64,000 nucleotides of DNA from Devosia sp. Root436 (GTDB taxonomy: Bacteria > Pseudomonadota > Alphaproteobacteria > Rhizobiales > Devosiaceae), in NCBI RefSeq assembly GCF_001426345.1, contig NZ_LMEM01000001.1, positions 159,700 to 223,699 on the forward strand, read 5' to 3'. Positions 35,320 through 44,281 of this stretch are shown one piece after another (positions within the stretch are counted from its first letter, which is position 1; the number at the start of each line of letters is the position of its first letter). The notes below the pieces were generated by a model that was given only the letters and a program-made list of their open reading frames with translations, was not told the DNA's origin and did no database searches. The translations under genes were made by a program, and so were the position numbers.

Positions 35320-37089
35320 CTAGAATGGCCAGACAAGCATGAGCATGGGGACGGCGACGAGGACGACCAGGATCGAAAGCGGCGCGCCCAATCGCCAGTA
35401 ATCGCCGAATTTGTAGCCGCCCGGACCCATGACCAGCGTGTTGCATTGATGCCCGATCGGCGTCAGGAAATCGCAGCCGGCCCCGATGGCCACTGCCAGC
35501 AGGAAGGCTTCGGGCGCGTAGCCCAGCTCGGTGGCGAAGGTGGCGGCGATGGGCGCCATGACCAGCACGGTGGCGGCATTGTTGAGGAAGGGCGTCACCG
35601 CCATGGCCACGACCATGATGAGCGCCAGCGCGCCCCAGCCGGGCAAGGTGGCGGCCGTCATCGACAGGAAGCCGGCGATCAGGTCGGTGCCGCCGGTGGT
35701 GCGCAAAGAATCCGATACCGGGATCAGGCAGGCCAGCATGACCAGGATGGGCGCGTCGAGATGCCCATAGACCTCGCGGATCGGCACGGAGCGGCTGACG
35801 ACCATGGCGACGGCCGCGGCAAAGAAGGCCGGAGCTACCGGCACGAGGCCGATCGCGGTGGCCGCCATGGCGATCAGCAGGATGACCAGCGGCAGGATGG
35901 AATTGCGGACGCTACCCAGCCGCAAACCGCGCTCGACCAGGGGCAGGCAGTCCCATTCGCGCAGCAGTTCGGGCAGGCGCTGGATATGGCCCTGCAACAG
36001 GATCACGTCGCCGTTCTGGAAACGGATTTGTCCGAGCCGTTCGGTGAAGCGCTGGTCGCGGCGGCTGACGGCCAGCAGGTTGAGCCCGGTACGGTCGAAC
36101 AGGGTCAGCTCCTGCGCGGTGGCGCCGATGAGGCCGGAGGTTTCCCCGATCACGGCTTCGATAATGCCGAAATCAGCGGCGTCCCGCGTGGCGGGGCCAC
36201 GGCGCTCGGAAAAGACCAGCCCGGCCTGCGACACCATCTGGTCGAGCGCCACCGGCTCTCCGGAAACCAGCAGGATGTCGCCGGCCCGCAGCTTGGCATC
36301 GGGCAGGGGCGTGCGCGGATGGCCATTGGCGCCGACGATGCGCGTCACCATGGCGCGGCGATCGCCCAAAGCCTGCAATTCGGAAACAGTGAGCCCGATG
36401 GCAGTGGACTCGTCGGTAACGCGAGCTTCGGTGGTGTAGTTCTTGATGTCGATGGCGCTGTCCAGCCCGCCGCGCTCGCGCTGGCGCTCGGGCAGCAGGC
36501 GATAGCAGAAGGCCAGGTAGATAACTCCGGCCACGGCCAGCGCCAGCCCGACCGGGGTATAGTCGAACATGCCGAACGCCTGGCCGGTCATGTCCATGCG
36601 GACGCGGGAGACGATGATGTTGGGTGAGGTGCCGATCTGGGTCATCAGCCCGCCCAGCAGGGCACCGAACGACATCGGCATCAGGAACATCGAGGGCGAG
36701 ACCCCGGAGCGCCGTGCCATCTGGAAGGCGATGGGCATCATGATGGCCAGGGCGCCGATATTCTTGATGAAGGCGCTGAGTACTGTGACGATCAGCACCA
36801 GCAGCACCAGTTGCGCGCGCGGGGTGCTGATATTGGGCGCGAACCGCCGCACCGCGATTTCCATGATGCCGGAGCGCGACACCGCCGCACTCACCACCAG
36901 CGCGCTGCCCACGATGATGACGATATCGTCGGAAAAGCCGCTGAAGGCGGCGGCAGGCGACACGACCCCGAAAGCCATGGCGATGAGCAGGGCGCCGACG
37001 GCCACCACGTCATAGCGCCAGCGGCCCCAGACGAAAGCCGCCACCATGCCGCCGATGATGAGGAAGGCAAGAGCCTGGGGAAGAGTCAT
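35320..37089 (-). CDS. SLC13/DASS-family permease with central RCK_C (TrkA-C) domains
   Basis: A 589-residue membrane protein. Membrane halves at about 1-205 and 395-589 flank two TrkA-C-type regulatory domains (around 210-290 and 300-385; LRAGDILLVSGE and FQNGDVILLQG are the typical strands). The hairpin motifs MTQIGTSPNIIV and TPFLNNAATVLVMAP mark the DASS substrate sites. Related proteins move sulfate, dicarboxylates or other anions, often with sodium. A sulfate ABC importer lies 1 kb upstream, making sulfate plausible but unproven. It heads an operon with folP-folB-folK. Confidence 0.85.
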   Translation of the reverse strand: MTLPQALAFLIIGGMVAAFVWGRWRYDVVAVGALLIAMAFGVVSPAAAFSGFSDDIVIIVGSALVVSAAVSRSGIMEIAVRRFAPNISTPRAQLVLLVLIVTVLSAFIKNIGALAIMMPIAFQMARRSGVSPSMFLMPMSFGALLGGLMTQIGTSPNIIVSRVRMDMTGQAFGMFDYTPVGLALAVAGVIYLAFCYRLLPERQRERGGLDSAIDIKNYTTEARVTDESTAIGLTVSELQALGDRRAMVTRIVGANGHPRTPLPDAKLRAGDILLVSGEPVALDQMVSQAGLVFSERRGPATRDAADFGIIEAVIGETSGLIGATAQELTLFDRTGLNLLAVSRRDQRFTERLGQIRFQNGDVILLQGHIQRLPELLREWDCLPLVERGLRLGSVRNSILPLVILLIAMAATAIGLVPVAPAFFAAAVAMVVSRSVPIREVYGHLDAPILVMLACLIPVSDSLRTTGGTDLIAGFLSMTAATLPGWGALALIMVVAMAVTPFLNNAATVLVMAPIAATFATELGYAPEAFLLAVAIGAGCDFLTPIGHQCNTLVMGPGGYKFGDYWRLGAPLSILVVLVAVPMLMLVWPF

Positions 37090-37173
37090 CGCGGTTCCAT
37101 GGTCACCAGCATCGATCCCAACTCAACCGATGCGGCGCCATGAGACAAGAGACAAAATCGTCACGCGGCCGTG

Positions 37174-37179
37174 TATAAC
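37174..37179 (+). promoter_or_regulatory. Candidate -10 of the phosphotriesterase-family gene
   Basis: TATAAC lies 29 bases before ATG 37209, followed by a GAGGGGAG ribosome site. No good -35 is seen at the expected distance. Confidence 0.3.
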
Positions 37180-37208
37180 GAGGGAACTTTGCAGCGAGGG
37201 GAGACGCG

Positions 37209-38123
37209 ATGAAACACCTGATCACGACGCTGGGGCCGCTGTGCAAGGATCAGCTTGGTCTTATCCTGCCGCATGAGCATGTCTTCGTCGACCTGCGGAC
37301 GCCCGACCAGCCGGGCTATGCCCAGGCCGATGCGCGCGAGGTGGTGGCGCTGATGGCGCCGCAGATCGAGGCCATCAAGGCGCAGGGTGTCACCGCGCTG
37401 GTCGAATGTTCCACCGGCGGCGTCGGCCGGCGGGCCGATTTGGACCTGGCCGTGTCGCGGGCGACCGATTTCCCCATCGTCGTGCCCACGGGCAATTATC
37501 GCGAGCCGTGGATACCCGCCTGGGTCGCCCGGGCGAGCGAGGCCGAGCTCGAAGCCTGGATGCTGAAGGAACTGACCGAGGGGATCGACGATACCGGCGT
37601 CCGGGCCGGCTGGATCAAGCTCAGCGCCGGCGACGACGGCATCACCCCGCTCGAAGCGCGCATCCTGCGGGCGGCCGCTCGCGCGGCGCGGGCGGCCAAC
37701 GCGGTCATCGGCTCCCATACGATCAAGGGACGCGTGGTGATGGATCAACTCGATATCATCGAGGCCGAGGGCTATACGGCCAGGCGCTTCATTTCCATCC
37801 ACACCCAGGCCGAGCCGGATTTCGCCATGCACAAGGCGGTGGCGGCGCGTGGCGCCTGGATCGAATACGACAATATCGGGTATGTGCCGGACGAGGAGAC
37901 GGTTGCCCGCATCCTGCGGGCGCTGGAGGCCGGCCTGGCTGGCCAGCTCCTGCTCAGCCACGATATGGGCTGGTTCGATCCCGCACAGCCCGGCGGCGGC
38001 GTTCCGCGGCCCTATACGCATCTCGTCGACAGCGTGCTGCCCAAGCTGCAGGCAGCCGGGGTGGATGAGGCCACGATCGTCCAACTGACCGAGATCAATC
38101 CTTTCGAGGCATTTGCGCGTTAG
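37209..38123 (+). CDS. Phosphotriesterase-family metal hydrolase
   Basis: A 304-residue amidohydrolase-superfamily protein. The binuclear site is complete: His22 and His24 (LPHEHVF), Lys137 (GWIKLSAG, normally carbamylated), His170 (GSHT), His198 (SIHTQ) and Asp252 (LSHDMGW). Most family members are lactonases or carboxyl-esterases rather than organophosphate hydrolases, so true substrate is unknown. It is divergent from the SLC13 gene, and its stop overlaps that of cysW on the other strand. Confidence 0.85.
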   Translation: MKHLITTLGPLCKDQLGLILPHEHVFVDLRTPDQPGYAQADAREVVALMAPQIEAIKAQGVTALVECSTGGVGRRADLDLAVSRATDFPIVVPTGNYREPWIPAWVARASEAELEAWMLKELTEGIDDTGVRAGWIKLSAGDDGITPLEARILRAAARAARAANAVIGSHTIKGRVVMDQLDIIEAEGYTARRFISIHTQAEPDFAMHKAVAARGAWIEYDNIGYVPDEETVARILRALEAGLAGQLLLSHDMGWFDPAQPGGGVPRPYTHLVDSVLPKLQAAGVDEATIVQLTEINPFEAFAR

Positions 38124-38938
38124 CGCCAGCCGCCTTTGGCTTCGAGCGCCGATTTCAGCACCAGGGTCAGCACGGCCATGAAAGCCAGCGTCGAGGACGC
38201 GGCGAAGGCGCCTGTGACGTTGAAGTCGTTGAACAATTGGCTGATCTGCAGCGGCAGGGTATTGGTCTGGCCGCGGATCGAGCCCGAGACCACCGACACC
38301 GCCCCGAACTCGCCCATGACGCGGGCATTGGTGAGGATGGCGCCATAGAGGATGGCCCAGCGGATATTGGGCAGCGTGACGAACCAGAACATCTGCCAGC
38401 CGCTGGCACCGAGCGAGAGCGCGGCTTCCTCGTCCTCGGAACCCTGCTGCTGCATCAGCGGAATGAGTTCCCGAGCGACAAAGGGCGCGGTGACGAAAAG
38501 GCTCACCAGGATTATGGCGGTGACGGTGAACATCAACTGGATGCCGGCGCCCTGCAAAGCCGGGCCAAGCAGCCCCTGGCCGCCATAGAGGAACAGATAC
38601 ACCGTGCCGGCCACGATGGGGCTGACGGCGGCGGGCAGTTCGACAATGGTGATCAGCAATTGCCTTCCGCGGAAGTTGAAGCGGCTCACCAGCCAGGCGA
38701 CGCAGACGCCGATAACGATATTGACCGGCACCACGACGACAGCCGTCAGCACCGTCAGGCCGATGGAATGCAGCGTCGTCGGCTCGGCGATATTGGCGAG
38801 ATAGACGCCCAGCCCCTCGCGCAGCGCAAAGCTGAAGATGAGGGTCAGCGGAACCAGCAGCAATGCCGCCGCAAACAGGAAGGCGAAGGCGATCAGCGCG
38901 ATTTCGGCCGGAGAGCGGGTGGTGGCTTTGGTGGTCAT
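38120..38938 (-). CDS. cysW: Sulfate/thiosulfate ABC permease CysW
   Basis: A 272-residue inner-membrane permease with six helices. The EAA-type loop EEEAALSLGASGWQMFWFVTL-like segment (about residues 170-190) couples to the ATPase. GEFGAVSVVSG is typical of CysW. I prefer ATG 38938; GTG 38947 is an alternative nine bases upstream. It is the last gene of the importer here: instead of cysA, its stop overlaps a convergent hydrolase gene. Confidence 0.93.
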   Translation of the reverse strand: MTTKATTRSPAEIALIAFAFLFAAALLLVPLTLIFSFALREGLGVYLANIAEPTTLHSIGLTVLTAVVVVPVNIVIGVCVAWLVSRFNFRGRQLLITIVELPAAVSPIVAGTVYLFLYGGQGLLGPALQGAGIQLMFTVTAIILVSLFVTAPFVARELIPLMQQQGSEDEEAALSLGASGWQMFWFVTLPNIRWAILYGAILTNARVMGEFGAVSVVSGSIRGQTNTLPLQISQLFNDFNVTGAFAASSTLAFMAVLTLVLKSALEAKGGWR

Positions 38939-38967
38939 GATGGGCACGAACCAATCACAACCACGAT

Positions 38968-39064
38968 GTCATTCCGGCGGAGGCCGGAATCCATCTTGAG
39001 ATGACTGAACCAGAGGTGACCGTGGATGGACCTCAGGATGGATCCCGGCCTGCGCCGGGATGAC
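38968..39064. repeat. Palindromic repeat, family C copy 1
   Basis: GTCATTCCGGCGGAGGCCGGAAT at one end and ATCCCGGCCTGCGCCGGGATGAC at the other form two hairpins facing each other between cysW and cysT. A related pair is at 39982-40050. Confidence 0.7.
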
Positions 39065-39104
39065 ACCGAGTTTGTTTCGGGCAATGCCCTTCTCAGCCAC
39101 GCCA

Positions 39105-39941
39105 TCACCGGCTCCGCTCCGCATAGCGCACCTGCCAGGCCTGCAGGGCATTGGTCAGCAGCAGCGTCAGGAAGGCGGCCAGCAGCAGCACGAAGGCCAG
39201 AGCCGCGGCGCCCTCATAATTGTACTCGTCGAGCCGGATGAAGATCAGCAGCGAGACGATTTCGGTGAGGCCCGGCAGGTTGCCGGCAATGAACACCACG
39301 GCGCCGAATTCGCCGAGCGAGCGGGCGAAGGACAGGACGCACCCGGCCATGAAGGCGGGCAGGATGGTGGGCCAGATGACGCGGGCAAAGATTTGCCAGC
39401 GGGTGGCGCCGAGCGTGCGGGCCACCTCTTCGAGATCGGTCTGCAACTCCTCCAGCACCGGCTGCACCGTGCGCACTACGAAGGGGATCGAGGTGAAGGT
39501 CATGGCGACGATAATGCCGGCCTGTGTGTAGTTGACCTTGAAGCCGTTGGGCTCGAGGAACTGGCCGTACCACCCGGTATCGGCGAACAAAGTTACCAGC
39601 ACGAGGCCGGCGACGGCGGTGGGCAAAGCGAAGGGCAGGTCGACCAGCGCGTCGAGCATGCGCTTGCCGGGAAAGCTGTAGCGGGTCAGCACCCAGGCCA
39701 GCAGCAGGCCGAAGACGCCATTGAACAGGGTGGCAACCAGCGCCGAGCTGAAGGTGATGCGATAAGCGGCCAGCGAGCGGTTGGACGCCACGATGCGCCA
39801 GAAATCCGCCCAGCCCATGCCCCCCACCTTGAGCAGCATGGCCAGCAGCGGCAGCACGACGATCACGGTGAGATAGAGCATGGAGACGCCAAGCGTCAGC
39901 CCGAAACCGGGCAACAGGTGCTTGCTGCGTTTCTTGGCCAT
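39105..39941 (-). CDS. cysT: Sulfate/thiosulfate ABC permease CysT (CysU)
   Basis: A 278-residue six-helix permease, partner of CysW. DLPFALPTAVAGLVLVTLF, the coupling loop EEVARTLGATRWQIFARVIW and SLGEFGAVVFIAGNLPG are family hallmarks. It is separated from cysW by 166 bases and from the binding protein gene by 158 bases, each holding a family C repeat, unusually wide for a cys operon. Confidence 0.94.
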   Translation of the reverse strand: MAKKRSKHLLPGFGLTLGVSMLYLTVIVVLPLLAMLLKVGGMGWADFWRIVASNRSLAAYRITFSSALVATLFNGVFGLLLAWVLTRYSFPGKRMLDALVDLPFALPTAVAGLVLVTLFADTGWYGQFLEPNGFKVNYTQAGIIVAMTFTSIPFVVRTVQPVLEELQTDLEEVARTLGATRWQIFARVIWPTILPAFMAGCVLSFARSLGEFGAVVFIAGNLPGLTEIVSLLIFIRLDEYNYEGAAALAFVLLLAAFLTLLLTNALQAWQVRYAERSR

Positions 39942-39981
39942 CGATACGTGCCGTCCCTTGATCCTGTGGTCCTTACCGCGA

Positions 39982-40050
39982 CGTCATTCCCGCAAAAGCG
40001 GGAATCCCCCTGCTGGACGAAGGGAGATTCCTGCTTTCGCGGGAATGACG
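39982..40050. repeat. Palindromic repeat, family C copy 2
   Basis: CGTCATTCCCGC-AAAA-GCGGGAAT and ATTCCTGCTTTCGCGGGAATGACG lie in inverted orientation between cysT and the sulfate-binding protein gene. Confidence 0.7.
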
Positions 40051-40099
40051 CACTGAAGGTTGGGTCTCCCCAGTCGTGGGGAGACCATGAGCGGATCGA

Positions 40100-41083
40100 T
40101 CACTGATTGAGGAACACCGTGTCGAGCAGGCCGCCATCGGCGAAGTGCTCGGCGGCGATGGCATCCCAGCCACCGAAGGCTTCCTCGGCCGTCACCAGAC
40201 GGATTTCGGGGAAGGTTGCGGCATGGGCGGCGGCGACGGCCTCGTCATTGGGGCGGTGGAAGTTGGCGGCTGCCACTTCCTGGCCTTCGGGCGAGTAGAG
40301 GAAGTCGAGATAGGCCTTGGCCGCGTCGCGGCTGCCGCGATTGTCCACGACCTTATCGATGATGGCGACCGGGAATTCGGAGAGGAAGCTCACCGAAGGG
40401 GTGACCGGCAGGTACTTGTCGGTGCCCAGCTGGTTGGCAACGGCCAGCGTTTCGGCCTCGAAGGTGATGAGCACGTCGCCCAGCTGGCGCTCGGTGAAGG
40501 CGGTGGTGGCGGCGCGGCCACCGGTCTCGAACACCGGCACATTGTTGAAGAGCTTGGTGAGGAATTCCTCGATTTTCGCGTCGTCGCCGGCATATTCTTC
40601 CACCGCCCAGGCGCGGGCGGCCAGGTAGGTATAGCGGCCATTGCCCGAGGTCTTGGGGTTGGGGAAGATCACCTGCACGCCGTCTTCGGCCAGGTCGCCC
40701 CAGTCATTGATGTCCTTGGGATTGCCTGCGCGCACCAGGAACGAGGGGAAGGAATAGAAGGGCGAGGCATTGTTGGGGAACTGGGTGGCCCAGTCCGCGG
40801 CGACGAAACCGCCTTCCACCAGCTTGGCGATGTCGGTGACCTGGTTGAGGGTGACGACGTCGGCGGGCAGGCCCTCGAGTACGGCGCGAGCCTGGGTCGA
40901 GGAACCGGCATGGGACTGGTTGATCGTCAGCGTCGCTCCCGAAGCGGCATAGGCCGCATTCTCGGCCTCGAACAGCTCGCGGCCGATGTCATAGGAGGCG
41001 TTGAGGATATCGGTGGGCTGGGCGAAAGCCGGGGTGCTGCCGATGGCGACGATTGCGGCGGCGGTGGCGAGAAGCTTGTTCAT
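40100..41083 (-). CDS. sbp: Periplasmic sulfate-binding protein of the ABC importer
   Basis: A 327-residue binding protein with a signal peptide (MNKLLATAAAIVAIGSTPAFA). ILNASYDIGRELFEAENAAY, NQSHAGSSTQARAVLEGLPAD and NPKTSGNGRYTYLAA are the conserved sulfate-cleft segments; they do not separate Sbp from CysP. It is first in the order binding protein-cysT-cysW. A 7-bp dyad lies 14 to 37 bases upstream of the start and may matter for control. Confidence 0.92.
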   Translation of the reverse strand: MNKLLATAAAIVAIGSTPAFAQPTDILNASYDIGRELFEAENAAYAASGATLTINQSHAGSSTQARAVLEGLPADVVTLNQVTDIAKLVEGGFVAADWATQFPNNASPFYSFPSFLVRAGNPKDINDWGDLAEDGVQVIFPNPKTSGNGRYTYLAARAWAVEEYAGDDAKIEEFLTKLFNNVPVFETGGRAATTAFTERQLGDVLITFEAETLAVANQLGTDKYLPVTPSVSFLSEFPVAIIDKVVDNRGSRDAAKAYLDFLYSPEGQEVAAANFHRPNDEAVAAAHAATFPEIRLVTAEEAFGGWDAIAAEHFADGGLLDTVFLNQ

Positions 41084-41096
41084 CTGGCGCGATTTT

Positions 41097-41120
41097 CCAA
41101 CGATTGAGAGAATTCGTTGG
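41097..41120. promoter_or_regulatory. Dyad upstream of the sulfate-binding protein gene
   Basis: CCAACGA and TCGTTGG are separated by 10 bases and centred about 25 bases before the start codon. This may be an operator for a sulfur regulator or a leader hairpin; no known consensus is matched with confidence. Confidence 0.3.
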
Positions 41121-41287
41121 TGGCCAGATGCAATGGCGCTGCTCCAGAGGTCCAGCGGTAAAGCACTGTTTCGGATGACTAATTTACGGGCAGGTGGGAT
41201 TGCCGAAACGCCGTTGCCGAAAGTGACGCCTCGGCGCGATTTCGTTTCTGGAGACGGGCGGCGACCCTGCGGCAGCCGCCCGGCAAT

Positions 41288-41539
41288 TCATCGTGCTACG
41301 GCGCGTCCGATCAAAATGATGATACAGGCGCCGATGAATCCGGCGACCAGGTAGCCGATCCAGCCACCGAACGAAATGCCCAGCAGACCGAAGACCAGAC
41401 TCGCCAGAATGGCGCCGACGATACCCAGAATGACATTCTTGAGCACGCCGCCGCCGGCATTCATGAACATGCTGGCCAACCACCCGGCTAAGCCGCCGAT
41501 GATGATGGCTGCCAGCCAACCTACGCCGTCAAAAGCCAT
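41288..41539 (-). CDS. GlsB/YeaQ/YmgE family small membrane protein
   Basis: An 83-residue, very hydrophobic protein with three membrane segments and Gly-rich helices (GWLAAIIIGGLAGWLAS, LGIVGAILASLVFGLLGI). This is the transglycosylase-associated protein family (PF04226), often stress induced, molecular role unclear. AGGAGAGAGG precedes ATG 41539. It stands alone between the sulfate importer and rimO. Confidence 0.88.
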   Translation of the reverse strand: MAFDGVGWLAAIIIGGLAGWLASMFMNAGGGVLKNVILGIVGAILASLVFGLLGISFGGWIGYLVAGFIGACIIILIGRAVAR

Positions 41540-41675
41540 TCGCCTCTCTCCTGAAAATGGACTCGCAACATGACAAGCCTGTCACAGGTCTGTGAGAATG
41601 CAAAATGGCGAAGCCGGCAGACAAAAGGCACCTTGGCAAGAAGAGTCCGGTATTGCTCGCAAGTGTTTGAATACT

Positions 41676-41719
41676 CACCGCTTGTCACCCTCGGGCAAGC
41701 CCGAGGGTGACAAGCGGTG
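41676..41719. repeat. Perfect 21-bp palindrome downstream of rimO
   Basis: CACCGCTTGTCACCCTCGGGC and its exact complement flank a 2-base AA centre. No T run follows on either strand, so it looks like a mobile palindromic repeat rather than a plain terminator, though it may protect the rimO mRNA 3' end. Confidence 0.7.
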
Positions 41720-41743
41720 GGCGGAAGGCGGGCGCAGCCAGCT

Positions 41744-43075
41744 CTAGTTCAGCGCCTTCACCGGCTCGGCGAACAGGTCGTATTCGTCGCTGTCGGTGAC
41801 CAGCACCTCGACCATGTCGCCCGGCTTGATGCCATCGGCATTGGCGATGATGACATTGCCGTCGATCTCGGGCGCGTCCCACTTGGAACGGGCGATGGCC
41901 TTGTTGGCTTCGGGCTGTACGTCGTCCACCAGCACCTCGATGGTGCGGCCGACCTTCTTGGCGAGTTGCCCCGTAGAGACGTTCTGCGCCACTTCCATCA
42001 GGCGCTCGAAACGGTCCTGCATCACTTCGTCGGGCACGATGCCGTCCAGCTCATTGGCCGGGGCGCCGGTGACGGGCTCATATTTGAAGCAGCCGGCGCG
42101 GTCGATTTCGGCTTCCTCGATGAAGTCGAGCATCATCTCGAAATCGTCCTCGGTCTCGCCGGGGAAGCCGACGATGAAGTTGGAACGCACGGTCAGGTCG
42201 GGCACCTGGCGCTTCCAGTCGAGAATGCGGTTGAGCGTCTTTTCCTGATGCGCCGGGCGGCGCATGGCCTTGAGCACCTTGGGGGAAGCGTGCTGGAAGG
42301 GAATGTCGAGATAGGGCAGCACCAGGCCTTCGGCCATCAGCTCCATCACAGCATCGACATGGGGGTAGGGGTAGACATAGTGCAGCCGCACCCAGGCGCC
42401 GAGCTGGCCCAGTTCCTTGGCGAGATCATAGAACTTCGCCTTGACCGGCCGGCCGCGATAATTGCTTTCGGCATATTTGATATCGACGCCATAGGCGCTG
42501 GTATCCTGGCTGATCACCAGCAGTTCCTTGACGCCCGAGCGGATCAGCCCCTCGGCCTCGCCGAGAATGCCGGCAGCCGGGCGCGAGGCCAGGTCGCCAC
42601 GAATCTGGGGGATGATGCAGAAGGAGCAGCGGTTGTTGCAGCCTTCGGAAATCTTGAGATAGGCGTAATGGCGCGGCGTCAGCTTGAGGCCCTGTTCGGG
42701 CACCAGGTCGACGAACTTGTTGGGCACCGGCGGCAGATGTTCATGCACGGCCGAGACGACATTCTCGTATTGATGCGGGCCGGAAATGGCCAGCACCGAC
42801 GGGTGGGTCTTGCGGATCAGCTCTTCCTCGACGCCCAGGCACCCGGTGACGATGACACGGCCGTTCTCGTTGAGGGCTTCCCCGATGGCTTCGAGCGATT
42901 CCTGCTTGGCGGAATCGAGGAACCCGCAGGTGTTGACCAGCACGATATCGGCCCCGGCATAGTCGCGGCTGAACGAATAGCCCTGCGAACGAAGCGTCGA
43001 CATGATGCGTTCGCTATCGACGAGGGCTTTGGGGCAGCCGAGGCTGACGAGGCCAATTTTTGGCGCTTGGCTCAT
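41744..43075 (-). CDS. rimO: Ribosomal protein S12 methylthiotransferase RimO
   Basis: A 443-residue radical-SAM enzyme that methylthiolates the conserved Asp of S12 (Asp89 in the rpsL of this window). The N-terminal MTTase domain holds Cys14, Cys50 and Cys79 for one iron-sulfur cluster; the radical-SAM Cys146, Cys150 and Cys153 (CNNRCSFC) hold the other. A C-terminal TRAM domain covers about residues 375-443. RimO rather than MiaB fits the N-terminal [16 protein letters not shown] and the absence of the QMN start typical of MiaB. It is monocistronic. Confidence 0.96.
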   Translation of the reverse strand: MSQAPKIGLVSLGCPKALVDSERIMSTLRSQGYSFSRDYAGADIVLVNTCGFLDSAKQESLEAIGEALNENGRVIVTGCLGVEEELIRKTHPSVLAISGPHQYENVVSAVHEHLPPVPNKFVDLVPEQGLKLTPRHYAYLKISEGCNNRCSFCIIPQIRGDLASRPAAGILGEAEGLIRSGVKELLVISQDTSAYGVDIKYAESNYRGRPVKAKFYDLAKELGQLGAWVRLHYVYPYPHVDAVMELMAEGLVLPYLDIPFQHASPKVLKAMRRPAHQEKTLNRILDWKRQVPDLTVRSNFIVGFPGETEDDFEMMLDFIEEAEIDRAGCFKYEPVTGAPANELDGIVPDEVMQDRFERLMEVAQNVSTGQLAKKVGRTIEVLVDDVQPEANKAIARSKWDAPEIDGNVIIANADGIKPGDMVEVLVTDSDEYDLFAEPVKALN

Positions 43076-43111
43076 GTGAGCGGAATGTCCGGTGTGGGAA
43101 TTGTTGCGCGC

Positions 43112-43140
43112 GTCATACAGAAAGTTTGACGGTTACGCAA
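43112..43140 (-). promoter_or_regulatory. Candidate rimO promoter
   Basis: Minus-strand TTGCGT (43140-43135), 17 bases, TATGAC (43117-43112), about 37 bases before the rimO start. Confidence 0.4.
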
Positions 43141-43328
43141 TGTGACTGTCTCCCGCGCCACGCGGGGCAGGGCTTCCCATTATGGCGGTCACATGACCTT
43201 GAACGCGCGTTTTAGCGAACAGTGCGTCCGCGACGGGGCCGGTTCTGCGATGCAGCCGATTGCTCTAACCGGCTTTTGCTAGATGCGCCGGAGTGGCGCA
43301 GCATTCCGATGCTCAAAGGAGCCACAAC

Positions 43329-43706
43329 ATGTTCGACCGTCTCTCCGCCTATGCGCCGCAGGCCCTCGCCGTGCTGCGCATCGTCACCGCCCTGCTGTTC
43401 ATTCTGCATGGCACGCAGAAAGTCATCGGCTTTCCGGCCTCCGACATGACGCCGCCGCTGTTCAGCCTGTTCGGTGCGGCCGGCATTATCGAAATCGTGG
43501 CCGGCATCCTGGTGCTGGTCGGCTTCTTCACCCGTCCGGCTGCTTTCATCGCCGCCGGCGAAATGGCCGTCGCCTATTGGATGGCCCATGCCCCGGCCAA
43601 CCTGTTCCCGGCCATGAATGGGGGCGATGCGGCAATCCTGTTCTGCTTCGTCTTCCTCTATCTGGTTTTCTCCGGCCCCGGCGCCTGGAGTATCAACAAG
43701 CACTAA
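43329..43706 (+). CDS. DoxX-family membrane protein
   Basis: A 125-residue protein with four membrane helices. The DoxX signature is seen as LRIVTALLFILHGTQKVIGF, then GIIEIVAGILVLVGFFTRPA and AGEMAVAYWMAHAP. Roles reported for the family include oxidative-stress and quinone-linked functions, none assignable here. AAAGGAGCC precedes ATG 43329. It is convergent with the DUF4282 gene, 11 bases apart. Confidence 0.88.
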   Translation: MFDRLSAYAPQALAVLRIVTALLFILHGTQKVIGFPASDMTPPLFSLFGAAGIIEIVAGILVLVGFFTRPAAFIAAGEMAVAYWMAHAPANLFPAMNGGDAAILFCFVFLYLVFSGPGAWSINKH

Positions 43707-43717
43707 GGCCGGAGCGA

Positions 43718-44254
43718 TCAGCTCACATTCTGGGGCGGCGGCGTGCGCTTGGCCGTGCGGCGGGGCGCCTTGTGCGTCTCGCCTGAAGTGGTGGCCGGGC
43801 CGCGCGGTGCTTCCGGCGTTGCCGGCGGCACATAGGGCGCCGGTTCGGTGGCCGGGGTGATGTATTCGTCCGCCTCGGCGTAGTCGATATCCGCACCTTC
43901 CTCGGCAAGGTCGCGGATGGCGTCGCGCACTTCATCGAGCAGGCTGGCCGAATAGCGCGAGCGGTTGACGGTGTCGCCGCTCGATTCATGCGCCTTGAAC
44001 CACACCAGCAGCGCCTCGCAGCCGATGCGCAGGCCCACCAGCGCCAGCAGGCCGAATACGGCGATTTCCAGCAGGCCCCAGAGTCCGTTGCCGAAACCGA
44101 AGCCGAAGGTCCAGAACAGGTGGCCGACCGCCCAGAGCAGGATGCCGGCAAGGCCCAGCGCGTAGAGGATGGGCACCAGCCGCGGCGACAGGATGGCGTC
44201 GAGCCGGAACAGGGTCTGGCGGGTGAACAGGCGTTTCAGGTCGTCCAAGGTCAT
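43718..44254 (-). CDS. DUF4282 membrane protein with Pro/Thr-rich tail
   Basis: A 178-residue protein. Two membrane helices (about residues 27-50 and 57-78) match the DUF4282 pattern, with LSPRLVPILYALGLAG before the first. An amphipathic acidic segment (LLDEVRDAIRDLAEEGADID) and a disordered Pro/Ala/Thr tail follow. Function is unknown. GGAGGACGCG lies before the start. Confidence 0.7.
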   Translation of the reverse strand: MTLDDLKRLFTRQTLFRLDAILSPRLVPILYALGLAGILLWAVGHLFWTFGFGFGNGLWGLLEIAVFGLLALVGLRIGCEALLVWFKAHESSGDTVNRSRYSASLLDEVRDAIRDLAEEGADIDYAEADEYITPATEPAPYVPPATPEAPRGPATTSGETHKAPRRTAKRTPPPQNVS

Positions 44255-44281
44255 CGCGTCCTCCAGGGCCCGATTCGATAA

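Noticed and set aside
37209-38123. Organophosphate-degrading enzyme
   Set aside because: The metal ligands fit the family, but most members are lactonases or esterases; sequence alone does not support a pesticide substrate.
38968-39064. Insertion sequence remnant between cysW and cysT
   Set aside because: Only short inverted repeats are present; there is no transposase coding and no target duplication that I can see.
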